Positions 24,415-37,279 are shown, counted from the first letter of the stretch. The stretch: 64,000 nt of DNA from Lobosporangium transversale (GCF_002105155.1 NW_019029017.1:355647-419646), one strand, 5' to 3'. Notes: generated from the letters alone by a model not told the origin. Translations and numbers: made by a program.

Positions 24415-26806
24415 ATGGACAACAACGATGTAGGATACAGCTCCGTCGCATGGGACACATATTCACCAACAGGCTCTCATGGGAATAATGAAGACGCTCC
24501 AGGTGATAACAGCAACAATACCAAACTCCATAGTAACAACACACTGCATTCGTCTTTATTTGCCTCTTCGGACGAAGACGAAGACGACCTCAACGACATC
24601 ACCGCTGCTGCTTCTTCTGTCATCCTTCCCGCAGAGACATCTGCTTGGGCAGACGAGCCTCTTGACAATGAGGTTATAGACATTCATGGACAGGAAACCA
24701 GTGTTGGCACTGTTGCAAACAGCAATAGCGATAGTTTTAGTGATTTCAATCGCGATACTCGAGGAAGTAACAGTGACCATTATGACCAGAGCAATGGCAG
24801 CGTAAATAAAACTTCCAGACAAGCTCACAGAGTAAGGAAGCTTCTTTCTTTCCTATTCTCTCTCTCATCAGCTCAATTGAAATGGCTCGTTTGAAGCGTT
24901 AAAATAGCTAACCTGATATGCATGATCTTTTTTTTGCACATCATTACCACTATTAGTCGAACGCGCCAGGGAAAGCGCCAAAACGAGAGATCTTGGAGGA
25001 AATTTCGGGGTTGGCGCTGTCTACGTCAGCTGCAGAAGCTCTGACCAAGTTAATCCCCATGGAGATTACAGTAACTGATGCGCACAGAGAGAAGGAAGGT
25101 TCGACTGATAGTTTTATTTCGTATCAAGTTAATACAAAGGTAATTTTTATAAATTTAATTTCTTTATATGTATACTATACTCTGTTTAAAAGTTTATTGC
25201 GGCTTATGAATTCTTATCTTTTATCCAGACCGAGATGAAGGGCTTTTCTGGACCTAGCGTATCTGTCCGTCGTCGATTTCAAGATTTTGCATGGCTTCAT
25301 CACGTCTTGGGTAGAGATCACCCAGAAGCAATTCTTCCTCCCTTACCCGACAAGCACCGCATGCGTACGTACTATGAAAAATACGAATCATTGTCAGATG
25401 GCTCTGTAAAATAAACATGAGCCTTATTATTGGTTCCCTTCCCTACTTGACTATATAATATTGTTTAGGTTATGTTCGTGGTGACCGTTTCAGCCCAGAG
25501 TTTGTGGAGAAGCGTAGAGCGAGTCTTGAACGGTTCTTGAAAAAGATTGCTGTCCATCCAACACTCCAGCGTGCAGAGAGTCTTCGTGTATTTCTGGATT
25601 CGAAAGACTGGAACTCAGACCTTGCACAGCAAAACAAGAAACGACAGGACGAGGGTCGCTTAGATGCTATCGGAGATGCATTGCTAAATGCATTTTCAAA
25701 GATTAAGAAGCCTGATGAGAAGTTTGTGGCTATGCGAGATGAAGTTGACAAATTAGAAGAAAACTTGCAAGGATTGGAAAAACTGGAACAAAGGATTCTA
25801 AAACGACATGAGGAGCTTGAAGGAGACTATCGAGAATTCGGAGGCTCGGTAGCCGGTCTTGGTAACTTGGAGACTGGTATCACAGAACCTCTACACCGCT
25901 TTGCACACACGGTAGCCAGCTACGCTACCATTTTAAACGAACTGGTTAGTTTATTCTTCCATAAATGCTCATGCCAGCAAGAAATTTTACTTCATTTCTG
26001 TCCTAATGGCTTGTACCTTGTGATTGAATGATCTATTAGTCGACACGTGAGGATACTGAGTTTTTAACACAACTTCACGAGTGTCTAGCCTACTGCAACA
26101 GCGTCAAGGTAAGTTGGCATGATTGACATCGTACACTCATTTTTTGTATTTACTTAAAAAAAGAGAGGAAAAAGGAGAGCACTTAACCTCTTAATTTGCT
26201 GTTGATGTTGATATTAATGTTGATATTGACATATAACAAATAATCTAGAGCGTCCTTAAGCTACGGGATCAAAAACAGCTGGATTTCGAGGAGCTAACAG
26301 ATTATTTACAGCAGCAGGTGACTGAGCGTGATAGACTTCTAAGCAATGGACGCCTTGGTGGGTCAGCCACTATCGGGGGTTTCTTCCAGCAAAAAATGGA
26401 TGAAATCAAGGGTGTGGATCAAGAGCGCGCCAAGCAGGAAAAGATCAAGCGTGTTGAGGAGAGGATTAAAGAGGTGGGTATAAATCCTAATATTCGCCGC
26501 TCCAAGGCGATTACGGTTTATGAATTCTCTTTCTGCTACTTTAATCTCTGACTCTATTATTATTACTTTTATTATTTTGTCGTTGGTTAGCTGGAAGATG
26601 CTGTGGTGAAAAGCAATGACGAATCTGTCCTTTTCTCAAACGAGACGGTCAAAGAGTATGAGATTTTTCAGCTGCAAAAAACAAAAGACATGCGACAGTG
26701 TCTACTGGACTATACAGCAGGCAGAGTGGAATTTTTTGAAAAGGGTAAGGAGCTTTGGGACCAAATTATTCCTGTCCTAGAAGCAATCCAAGTGGATGAT
26801 GACTAA
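24415..26806 (+). CDS. SNX4: Sorting nexin Snx4/Atg24 (PX-BAR protein)
   Basis: Seven exons: 24415-24831, 24957-25139, 25229-25364, 25469-25944, 26040-26108, 26249-26473 and 26591-26806; 573 residues. The start codon sits in a strong gccATGG context. The N-terminal 140 residues are acidic and Ser/Asn-rich. The PX domain (about 170-280) shows MEITVTDAHRE, the phosphoinositide-binding VRRRFQDFAWLHHVL and the proline-rich loop LPPLPDKHRMRYVRGDRFS. A helical BAR domain fills the rest, with LEKLEQRILKRHEELEGDY and the tail ELWDQIIPVLEAIQVDD. The LPPLPxKxR then RF(S)PEF wording is typical of Snx4. Snx4 dimers bind PI3P on endosomes, recycle cargo to the Golgi and support selective autophagy. The neighbouring Atg6 gene acts in the PI3P-producing complex, but I infer no linkage. 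Confidence 0.9.
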
Positions 26807-26859
26807 GAGACAAGGCATCTATTATATTATTCAAGACATTGGCTATTGTCCCTAAAGAA

Positions 26860-26894
<35 letters not shown>

Positions 26895-27278
26895 TCTTTT
26901 GCTTTGTAGTTTCTATGGCTACAAAGCGCCGCCTTTAGTATTTTTAATAATAAATATCAAACAAATATGCTCCTCACAAACATAAAAAACCACACCCCGA
27001 TATTCGTCTCTCTAACAAAAGTCGACAGATTAAATAAAAATTCAATTCCCATGTCAATAAATTGGAAATTATCCCAGGCCCATCTTTTTTTTTTTTTTTT
27101 TTTTTTTATGCAAAAGGCTATTCTTGTCATGTATTTTGAAGCGATTTGTAATCCGCTGGAAAAAAAAAAAAAAAAAAAAAAAAAAAAGTGAGGTTAAAAT
27201 GGGCCCTTGGAACAAGGTTTTTACCTTTTTTTCTCTCATAAGCACACATACACATTTTTTGAACCGTCATATCGCATC
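26807..27278. other. Intergenic region between SNX4 and the GST-like gene
   Basis: About 470 bases holding three long homopolymers: A at 26862-26890, T at 27089-27107 and A at 27160-27187. No gene is visible. The GST-like gene's promoter should lie at the right end. Confidence 0.6.
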
Positions 27279-27608
27279 ATGGTCGCTACATATCCACCCA
27301 CATGCAACAATGCTGACACCTCAGCACAAGCTGTAGTGCTCGATGCTTCTGACAGCACCTTTTCGCTGTTGTATTTTGACAGTATCGGGGTATTGGGGCC
27401 AACCCGCAATCTCTTGGCCCTTGGGAAGGCTCAATGGACACAGCTTTACCCCCAAGATTGGGAAAACAGTGACAATCTGGACAAGCATTCTACACCCTTT
27501 GAAGTCATGCCCGTCCTCTATGTCCATTCTAAAGATGGAAGCCAAGTAAAGGATCCAAAATCATATTGGGAAAGACGAACAATAATATCTGAACATGGGA
27601 AAATACTT

Positions 27609-27643
<35 letters not shown>

Positions 27644-28320
27644 AATAAAAGACTGTAGCTATAGCAGAGAGCAAGACCATTGAGCTATATCTAGCCAAAA
27701 AGTTCAATTGTCTGGGCAAAAACTCTTACGAAGAAGCATTGATCAGCGCCTTCACCTCGTCTACAGCCTCCCTTTTGGATGATTTCATGTCGTCCGTTAT
27801 CAACCTCAAGGCTTCTCCTGAAGTCAAACAAGAGCAGGTCAACCACTTTTTAACTGTCAAGATTCCAAACTGGGTCAGGATCCATGAACAGCACTTGAGA
27901 GCCAATCAGTCAAACGGCCATTATGTTGGCGACACGGTAAAAAAGAGGACGGATAGCACCCTTTTCCTAGTATCCTAATATTTTTATCTTTAATATCGGT
28001 CTGGATGTTTATTTGATTTTTTTTTTTTTTTTTTTTTTTTTTTGGACTTAAAGATTACATTAGCCGACCTAAGAGCTGCCGCACTGATCGAAGTTATTCA
28101 GAGATTCCCACATGCTGCCCAGTGTATCACCCCAGAAACAGCACCTGGTCTTCTCAAAGTTAAAGAGACTATCAATCATCATCCAAAGATCATAGAATGG
28201 CGCAATTCTGAGCTCTTTAAGAGCCTACGATCGTCACGTTTGTCTCCTCAACAGCCCAAAGCCTCCGAAGTCAAGTTAAATGACCGTGAAGGGAACAAAA
28301 CTGGTGGGCTCGCAGCATGA
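27279..28320 (+). CDS. Glutathione S-transferase-like protein
   Basis: Three exons, 27279-27545, 27652-27936 and 28054-28320; 272 residues. The thioredoxin-like N-terminal half shows FSLLYFDSIGVLGPTRNLLA, PFEVMPVLYVHSKDGSQ and, directly across the first intron, VAIAESKTIELYLAKKF, which carries the ESxTI glutathione-site signature. The helical half contains the ITLADL motif that starts exon 3, typical of GST C-terminal domains. The presumed reaction is glutathione conjugation or peroxide reduction in the cytosol; the class looks sigma/Ure2-like but is unsettled. Both introns carry T runs of about 26 to 32 bases. The gene is convergent with the YEATS2-like gene. Confidence 0.82.
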
Positions 28321-28432
28321 GCTTAAACGCTCAATATATGCTGTATTAAACCACTGCCACAAGAAATAGCTAGCATTTAAACAGCAAAGTAGGCATAGAT
28401 CTAGAAAGCACCCAAGAATGCGTATAGTTCGC

Positions 28433-28464
<32 letters not shown>

Positions 28465-28488
28465 AAGATACATGTGCTAAAATAAAAA

Positions 28489-31400
28489 TCATACCATTGC
28501 CTCGCCAATACCCTCCATGTCTTCGTACTGGCTTGTGAGGAAGTCCAGCTCCTCGGGATTTGAATGCAGCGCCTGATAAATATGGTATGGTGCTAGTAGC
28601 TTATCCGAAACTTTTGTGGTTTTGGTGCCATTAGAACCACCTTCGTTATCAGACTCATGCATTTCATCTAATTCCATCATGATTGACTCTGGTCCTTTCT
28701 CTGCTTCGCTCTCGTCACGATAGATGCGAATAGCCTTAGTAAGGATTCGGTTCAAAAAAGCCTTTGTTGCGTGAACTAAGAGGCCTCCAACGACTGCCCT
28801 TTGTGACATCGATTCTGGCACATTCATTAAATCAGGGGCATTCAACAGCTTCTCTTGCGCCTGATCGCGATCTCGGAGTCCGTTTCTGGATCCTCCAGAT
28901 CCGCCATTAAGACCACCATCTAGAAACAGCGTCTTCAATTTGAGTTCATCCATGACAGAAAGAACCCAATCGATTTCAGAGCGTCGACTCTTATATACCT
29001 CAATTTTTTGGAATGCATCCGTCAACTGCTGTATTTTCGCCTGCTGTTCTTTTGATGGTGTGTCCGTCGGGCTTAATGATGTTTGTGCCTGCGTAGGCGT
29101 TGTTAAGGGCACTTCACTGTCACCAATATCCAAATCCATACCCGAATCCGAGTGCTGTTGCATATCCATCACTATAATGTCGTGCTTAGAAATGGGCCGT
29201 CCATGCTGATCGACAATTCCGCAACTCTTGAGCATATCTAGTGTAAATTTGTTCTTGGAGCGCCCAACCAACAATGAAAGTAGCATTCCTTCTTCTTCCT
29301 CCACATCCTTGATGGCATAGAAACTAGGGTGATGCGGACAATTAGGGATTCTTTTTCCATTATCTTCGTTCAATAAAACAGACTCAGATATATTTCCTGC
29401 CATACCAAGTACTGCATTGCGATGCTGCTCCCAGAGCGATCCACATGCTTTGCAATAAGAAAACGTGGTTTCCTTTGCTCTATGTCTTGTGGATACGTCG
29501 CCATTCATAGATGCAGCTCGTACTGTATCGATAGTTGATTCTAACCCATTTGGTGTCGCAGTGTTATTGCCAATGTTGCGCAAGTCGATCGATGACGTGC
29601 CTGGATGAGAGAGCGTGTTTTGTAGTTCTCTTTCATCTTCCTCCGCACCATCTGCCATTGCCACTTCTGCAGCTGAATTCAAGATTATATTATTTCGCGA
29701 GCCGGATTTGCTGGCACTGCCTTTGGATCGAGATTGGAAGGGCGTTGTAGTTACAAAAGTCGTGTTTCTATCCAGCTCAAGATCAACATGCCTTTCTCTT
29801 CCATGTACTTGTCTTCCGCAAAGGGTTGGATCCAACTAAAATCATGAATATAGCAGTAATCATCTCTCTTTAGCCTTGAAACTACTTAGCACTCTATCGA
29901 GAAGCTGAACACACATACCAGAAAAAAAATAAAATAAAATAAAATAAAAATAGAAAAAAAAAATAAAAATAAAAATAAAAATAAAAAAATAAAACGTACA
30001 GCAAGACGGTGATACACCTCAACTGGTTTGTTCCGAACATCATGGAAGAATAAACGGACTTTGATCTGGGTTTCGCCCCATGCGTAACGACTGAGGTGAA
30101 AAGGCGGTTCTGAGACGGTGACTATATGATTTGGCTTATAACTCTCATGAAGATGAAATTCAACTTTGGAGACATAGGCAGTAATATCTTCCGGCTTGGG
30201 GGTGCCATCCACATAGATCATCCACTTATATGGGAATTCCCTGAGTCTAGGGTCACGCTTGTCTTCTGGTAGATACTTGGACACATTCCCAATCACAATC
30301 CGTCTCTTGACGTAAAATCGTGACCCGACAGTATCCAGCGGCGCAGGGACTCCAGCATGAATAGCATTCGCGCCAAAAGTGATGATAGTTGGCTGAATTT
30401 GTTGTGTGTGCAGCGATTGTGGCAGTATTTCTGTATGCGGTCCTAAAATAGATGTAGCTTGAGATGAAGTAGAGGATGGTGTATTTGCAGGAAATCCTGA
30501 AATAGGCGTAAAAGATTCTAGATCATTTCGCTCAAACGGATTAACTGTAGGGTCCGTTGCTCTGGGATTTACAGTGGTCGATACCCTATTATCGGTTGTT
30601 TTGTAGGATACTGACGTTGCCTGCCGCGAAGATACGTTGGACCGCCCAGAGACGGACGCTGATGAGGGTCCTTGTGACATACTGTCGTATTTTCTCATAG
30701 GTCCTTTACCGGCGTGAGGCGGTCGAAGTGTCTCCTCACCACTGTCATTGTTACCTTCCGTATCATCACTATCCGAACCCACCTCTGCTTTCGATCCCGG
30801 TGTCCCTTTTTGTGGACGTACAATGCTCAATGCAAGAGACGACCGCCGCCTCTTTCCAGTATGTAATTCGGATTCACCTGCAGAGGCCACATCAGAAGTA
30901 TCAGATTCGCTTTCCGTTCCAGTATTTGAGGAATTGACTGACGCATCGCTGTTTTTCCGTGGCGGTTGAGACAGTGGTCCGCGGCTACTCTCACTTGCGC
31001 GATCATCATCCATTTCCAGTTCCACGTCTTCGTCATATGTTTTAATTGTCGGCTATTGATCCGTTCATAAAATGCTTCAAGTTAATTATTAACTGTATAA
31101 CATTGATACAGCGTCATATGCTTATTGATGTTCAAAGTCCATACCTTTGGAAAGTCACCCTGTCCTTGTGCGTCGCTAAGATAATTAAAGTGAACCAACA
31201 AAGTATCAGTCTGCGTCCTTCGATGTTTCGATTCAATGTCGATACGCAAAAATGACTTGCCTTGATCCCAAAGAACTAAACACGACTTTAGTGCGGCAGG
31301 GATGGTCAGAAGGCACTTCGCTTGATGGCTTTTGTTATGTCGACAAATGGGATATGGTTGGCATGTATCATTTAATTTCCTTAATTACATCTTTTTCCAA

Positions 31401-32403
31401 ACTGTAGAAAAAAAAAAAAAAAAAAAAAAAAAGCTTCCAATAATTTACTTACCACCACAATGCCACAAAATCGTACACCTTCAACTGTGTTTTTGAAGAC
31501 AATTTTATGAGAGAGACGCATATGGTTGATGAGCCCCTGTATACTTCCAAAGTCGTATCGGTCACATTTTGGACAGCCTAGTCTATTATTTTTGATCAAT
31601 TTCAAAGTTCAGTGATATTAAAATAGATCCCTTCCTTGTTAATAACGATCATTGTTATAGAGGTGGGGTAATTGTCATACTTAACAAACTGTCCATCCGC
31701 GCGGACAGCGTAAAGAGCCTCCGGTTGTCGCACGGTTTGTCCCTGATAAGCCGTCGTTCGCCTGCTCAGTCGGGCACTGGTATATTGCTGTGGATTTTGG
31801 CTTCCTGAGGTACGTGAGATTGTTGAGTTACCGTAGGGTGATCCCTGACGTTCTGTGTCGATTTAAAATGAGCAAAAGAAAAGAGCTATCAGCCATTCGT
31901 TTTTTGCCAGTCGAGTGTACATTTGATATTGTCAATGATCGGTCGAAAATAAATACATAATAAAAGCACTGAGTTTTCATTCGATAAAGCTCAACTTTAC
32001 CGCTCAAAATAGCGTGCCGGAGATCTTCTAGCATACGCTCTGCTTTGAGGAGTTCTTGTGTTATAGTTGCTCTCTCTGCATGACGCAAAAGAATCTCAAG
32101 GTCAAATTGGTGATCAATGATGTTCACAATTTTTTGACGAGTGAGTTCTGTTTGCACATCTGGTTGTTTTGTACTTTGTCCAGAAAATGTTGGTTTTGAC
32201 CCAATAGTAGCATCGGATTCAGACATGTCAGTCGGCATTCCTTTTATTGAGGAAGCTATTGTTGCCACTGTGGGAATTGATTGAAGTGCGTCAGGGCCAT
32301 TCATAGTCGCCTCAGTGATGTCATTAATGCTATATGTTGGTGGCAATATAGTATGACGATCTGTTTGAAGGAAAGCATGGTTTGTAGTAGAGAATGTGCC
32401 CAT
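28489..32403 (-). CDS. YEATS2-like chromatin reader protein
   Basis: Seven exons: 32403-32001, 31852-31681, 31582-31453, 31328-31261, 31217-31145, 31052-30000 and 29835-28489; 1,081 residues. From the N-terminus: a helical segment like that before the YEATS domain of human YEATS2 (KIVNIIDHQFDLEIL, about 90-134); a C2H2-like finger (CPKC...HMRLSH, Cys195, Cys198, His212, His217); an acidic Ser-rich linker; the YEATS domain (about 527-650: RFYVKRRIVIGNVSKYL, HESYKPNHIVTVSEPPFHL, then LDPTLCGRQVHG across an intron); and a C-terminal region with CKACGSLWEQH and HHPSF. YEATS domains read acylated lysines on histone H3; YEATS2 belongs to the animal ATAC acetyltransferase complex. The join between exons 4 and 5 needs a 43-base GC-AG intron, or else a frameshift is present. 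Confidence 0.82.
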
Positions 32404-33862
32404 ATCACGTGATATTTGGAAAGTTTAAATAGAGAACGGACAATGTTTCATATTTACTGAATCATGTGCTACAATAAGGGACCAAGCGTGAAGTCAAAGA
32501 CAAAAAGCAGAAATAATACTCAACATGGTTGAGCTATTCAGTTTCTATAGCATTATGGTGATTGAGAAAAGCTTTTTCGGCCGGAACCTTCCAATCTTTA
32601 TCCTAATCAACGGCTTCTGGGCCCTTTGAGACACTTGGAGCGCGCTTCAGTTCCGTTGCGGAATTGAGTGATGCCCCTGTCGAGTGTGATGATACTAACT
32701 TGCTCTAGATGCACTAAATATCCTGCTCGAATATAAAGATTGAAGTGTCGAATTCTCTCGCAAGATGGATTCTATACTGCAACTAAGGCTTCTGTAAGGC
32801 TCGTCGTCATGTTGTAAGCGTGCTGGGCAAGCCTGATATGACCCCAATTTCTTCTATAGTTAGCTCTAGCTGGCTTCATCTGTCAGCAGCATGATGACAA
32901 ATTTGTTTTTATGTTTCGCATGATCAACTTCTTCATAAATCCTTGTTACAATACAAATATGTCTATGATATGCTTAAGTTAAGTACTCCGTAATTGTTGT
33001 TTGAGTTGTTGGTGGTGACTGTTGCCGTGCTGTAAACACCAAGATCAATCCTGACTGCTATATATTGGTTCTGATCCGGGATCCATATTCAACAGGGTTC
33101 TTGCTAGCCAGCATAGTCTCATTCTCTTGAGCTTGTAGTAAATAGCAATGAGGACAGAATGACTAGGGGGCTTCTTTATGAGAGGATGACAAAACTTTCA
33201 GTTCATACCTGTTCGCGCAGAAAATACTTGTCAGAACGTACTTCATCCTCATGTTGCCTTCATCAGTCAACTTCCTTTGCTGCGATGACTTTTCTACGGA
33301 TCCATCCATGAGTTCACGCAATTGGGCTTGACGGACTTGTTACTTGCTGTCTCGCTCAAAGGCTGTTTCTGTGGGCCATAAGTTAGGAATGGTCGACCTC
33401 GAGGCCCTTGCGTATAAAGGTAAAGAGTATGCTTGGTGTATAGAAGCTCGTTCTCAGAGAACAAATAGCATGTCAGTTCATAAGGGCGTTAAGCTACATG
33501 TTCCCTTGCCGCATTAAGATCGGACAAAAAGGACTTGTGAGGGAGTATTGGAGATCTCTGTCTTCGTAGGCGTAAAGCAACCTGATTAGATTCAACTCCC
33601 TTAAGGCGAAGAAGAAGCTATCTTTGAACAGAGAGAGTTAAATGTCCAGAACAGAGACACTTGGTGTCTTCGATTTTCTTTCTGCATCTCGAGGTAATAA
33701 AAAGTCCTTCGTGCATTCAAAACACGACGTCTATGTCTGCGCGCAACGAATCATTCGTCGAGACCGTTAGTCTTTACTCTCTGACACTTTACCTCTTTAG
33801 CTGTACAATTCTTTTTTATTAATTTTTATTTTATTTTTAATATGTTTGTTGCCTGCCGCTTT

Positions 33863-33896
<34 letters not shown>

Positions 33897-33932
33897 AGTG
33901 CTTAATGTGTTCATCCAAGACGAAGTTGCTGC
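32404..33932. other. Gene-poor stretch between YEATS2-like and RPABC4 genes
   Basis: The left end should contain the YEATS2-like promoter. The remainder lacks open frames of useful length on either strand. A T run sits at about 33866-33895, just after a TTTATTTTTA-type block. I found no match to U snRNA, SRP, RNase P or tRNA patterns by eye. Confidence 0.6.
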
Positions 33933-34382
33933 CTAACGAGCCTCGAATTGAACCACTATATGATGAAATAGAGGTTGCATTTGAAGTAGAACAGCACGAT
34001 TAGTCTCACATGAACATTAATCAAATACATGAATATGTCTCTCTGACAACAGCGGATCACATGGTGCTAGAATTAGAAAAAGAAGGATTTTATCCAGTCT
34101 TGCTATGTATCTGTTATATATGATGCCATTTGAGAACGAAAACAACAGCGCTGCTCGTCGGGGGAATCGAGACGTAGAGAAAAGATAGGACAAAACAAAT
34201 AAAACAAACGAAAACGTACTTCGTTTGGTGCGCCTTTTATACATTATACGGTAACCACATTCTTTGCAACGAATGGGTTCCTTAGGCTTAATTTCGTTTT
34301 CGGATCCGCACTCAGCACAGATGTATGTCATGGCGGCAGCAGGAGGTTTAGGAGCCGAGGATTGTCCAGCGTTGTAATTCAT
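33933..34382 (-). CDS. RPB12: RNA polymerases I, II and III subunit RPABC4 (Rpb12 / yeast Rpc10)
   Basis: Two exons, 34382-34220 and 33955-33933; 61 residues. This small zinc-binding subunit is shared by all three nuclear RNA polymerases. The protein shows [14 protein letters not shown] and [18 protein letters not shown], giving the four zinc-binding cysteines in two CxxC pairs. Exon 1 ends one base into a codon; a 264-base intron then leads to a tiny exon that encodes MVQFEAR and a stop. This is the invariant C-terminal tail of the family, so the short exon is almost certainly real. A longer open frame that simply reads on to 34017 would end in a non-conserved tail and is rejected. The gene lies just downstream of the dynein intermediate chain on the same strand. 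Confidence 0.95.
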
Positions 34383-34548
34383 CTTTGCTTAATGCGAATC
34401 GTAGACAAAGAAGGAAAGAGCTGTAACATTTCTTTTGGTGTTTATGTTTGAAAACTAACGATGAAGTTCTTTTTGTGGAAAAGAAATAGTCACAGTATTT
34501 TATTCAAGCGTATCATGTGACCTAATATTAAATGGATACTCGACAATC

Positions 34549-36581
34549 TTAGAACTCATTGGCATAAATGCTACCATGTGTTTGGGTAGATATCATTTCA
34601 TTTACTGTTCTCTGAAGAACGTTCCAGTCCTCGGCATGTGGTGTCGCCATCTATATGAGGGATTTACCAAAACAGTTAATCAATGCTATCCACAACATTC
34701 AAAGCATATCCCATGTCGATACGAGACATACTACGTTACCTCTCCAATATCATAAACATAAACATGGCCATCACTTGAACCAATGGCTGCATGACGACCA
34801 TCCTTGCTCCAGCTCATTTTGTTCAGTGCCTTTCCTGCTCCCACAACTGTACTCATGACTGGTACCTCTGTATCCATGTTTAAGTTCCAGACGTCAAACT
34901 TGCCGGTCCCTTCCACTGTACCAAAGATAGCAGGGTGTGTAGGCGACCACTTCACATCATATACGTAATCATCTGCAGTCTCAAACGAGTACAGAGGATG
35001 CACAACAGAATTATCAGCCGTGGTTGTTTTAGCATGAGTTCGCTTGCGCCACAGCTTGACAGTCCAATCTACAGAGCATGTTAAGTATAGATCCGAGAAG
35101 TCCACAGGTCCGAACAAAGGATGGAAATGAAGACCAGTGACTGGGCCAAAGTGTCCCTTGTAGGAATAGGTTGCGTTGATTCCAGCTTGGCTATACGTGG
35201 GGAAAATAAGATGTTATATGGTGTCCCTTCATAAATACATCACCTAGATCTCGATGTAACCTAAAACTAATGATGATATTATACAAACCTTCCTGCACGG
35301 GCGTATCGATTTGCCTGATATATTGCGCCTTCTTCGGTACCTACCCAGAAAGCATTTGTCTCACCATCTGGGAAGCCGAGAGTGGTGACTGCAACCTCGT
35401 CTGTGATGTGATGAGCAGGATAGTCGAGCGAGATGGTCTCCTGTGGTTGTGCCAGCATATCCAACTGCCATGAGCACATGGTGCCATCTGTACTCACACT
35501 AATTAGATTATGTGCATTCTGCGTACCAACCATATCCATAGCATAAACAGGGTGTGTATGACCGCCCACAGAAAGATGGGTTTTGAGGATAGGCAGCGAC
35601 TTGGCGCGTGTATCCCAAAGTAAGATTTGTCCGGAATAAGTGCCTCCGATAATCAAGTTCGGGTGAAAGTCAGAAAATCGAACCGTGAGAACATCTGACT
35701 GAGAGTGGAAGACAAATTCGGGTCGATCATCCAAGTGAACGTTCCAAACACAGACAATACCATCGGGCTCGTTGACAGCCAAAGGGTTCTTATTATATGA
35801 GGATACGATCAGCTCTGGATGCTATCAAACCAGCCGGGAAAAAAAGGATGTCAGTTACTGAAGTAAACATGCAGAAAGTATATATCCTAATACCAAGCAT
35901 TAGACACTACCTTGGTAGACCAACCGACATCAGTAACAGACCTGTTCTTGGACCATTTATCGTCATGGAAGGAGCAGACAAGTCGCATCCTATTTCCGTT
36001 GAGATCCTCTCTGAACACCACAATAAAAAATAAAAATAAAAAAAAAGGTAAATTCTCAGTCCGGACGAAAGTATTGGATATAAACTTTTTTTTTTTTTTT
36101 TTTTTTTTTAATCCCTTACGCTTCGTCATCGAGTCCCAAAGTGTAATCCTTCATAAAATCGTATTTCTCACTCATAGCTCGCTCGAGAATCTTAGAGGAG
36201 TGATCGACAAATTCAATGAACTCAGTTGACTGTAATATGGTTTTACGCTCTTCATCAGTAAGCTCTATTATAGTCAATGGATGCATTATGTCCTTCGATT
36301 AGTGTAGGCTCCTGCGAACTACTGGCATTCTATAATTACATCCGCAGCATATAAACATACCTGGAATCTCCTTGGGAGCAGTCTCTTCTTTAGCCAGACG
36401 CTCCGCCTCCAGTTTTTCTAAGCGCAGCTGCTCCTCCCGCGCAAACTCCTCTTTGATTTGCTCCCTGATCTCCTCCTCAGATGGCCCCTGCGCTTCGAAT
36501 GAGCCTTCAACAGTCTGAACTTCCTTGTTGTAGACGACACGCTCCTAGCAGAAGGTATTACAAGATTTGTCAAAAATATTG

Positions 36582-36612
<31 letters not shown>

Positions 36613-37279
36613 AATAATTATTAACAACAGCAGCACTTCATCTACCTTTGATGGAATATCGAAGATAACAGTCTCGACAGAAGTAAACTGAGGTATGAGA
36701 CGAGGCAATGCTTGTGGCAATGGTTGAGAAGCACTATAAAAAAGTTGTTTTGAATTTAAATATTAATCAACTTTTTCTTCAACAGCTAAAGTGCCTGATA
36801 ATGCACTAAAGGGACAATTCGTGAAATCTAAACAGCCTTTCATTTTTCACAGCGACAACAAACCTTGAACTGAAAGGAGGAGAGGATATGACAGTCGTAG
36901 TGGTACTAGTACCCTTGTCTGACCCAGCATCTGAGCCTCCGTCAATAGTCGTTGTAGGAGTTGAAGGTCTATCTATGAGAGAAGAAACAAAGTCCTCGAG
37001 CTCACGACGAGTGCTAGGAGCTCCACCACTAGTAAGCTGACCAAAAAAAAGATGAAATCATCTATAGGTGTTAAGATTATAGTCCGGATGTTGTCCAAGT
37101 GGTGATGGTGGATGTAGTCAAAGCAGGTTCGCAAACAAAGGCTGAACTACTGCAAACCCAACACATACTGACTCTTTTTGCTGAGCGACTAACAATGCTC
37201 CTTTGCGCTCATCGCGTGCCCTTCTAAGCTCCGCCAGCTTCTGCCTCTTCCTTTCCAATTCTTCACGACGTCGCTCCAT
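34549..37279 (-). CDS. DYNC1I: Cytoplasmic dynein 1 intermediate chain
   Basis: Nine exons: 37279-37169, 37036-36864, 36733-36646, 36544-36361, 36264-36120, 36010-35911, 35821-35289, 35190-34740 and 34650-34549; 628 residues. The protein opens with a charged single helix (MERRREELERKRQKLAELR) that in the family binds dynactin p150 and NudE. A disordered Ser/Thr-rich segment and a second acidic helix follow. The segment DYTLGLDDEAEDLNGNRM precedes WD40 repeats, with HPELIVSSYNKNP, GGHTHPVYAMDMV, GHFGPVTGLHFHP and LYLTCSVDWTVKLW. The last exon is a short tail beginning WNVLQRT. The chain scaffolds cytoplasmic dynein for minus-end transport of nuclei and endosomes along microtubules. All exon junctions rejoin conserved text in frame. 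Confidence 0.93.

Noticed and set aside
33930-33960. tRNA T-loop-like GGTTCAATTC on the minus strand
   Set aside because: No matching T stem, acceptor stem or A box was found; the bases are the last exon of the RPABC4 gene.
34017-34219. Longer C-terminus of RPABC4 by reading through the intron
   Set aside because: It replaces the invariant VQFEAR tail with unconserved residues; the exon at 33955-33933 supplies the correct tail in frame.
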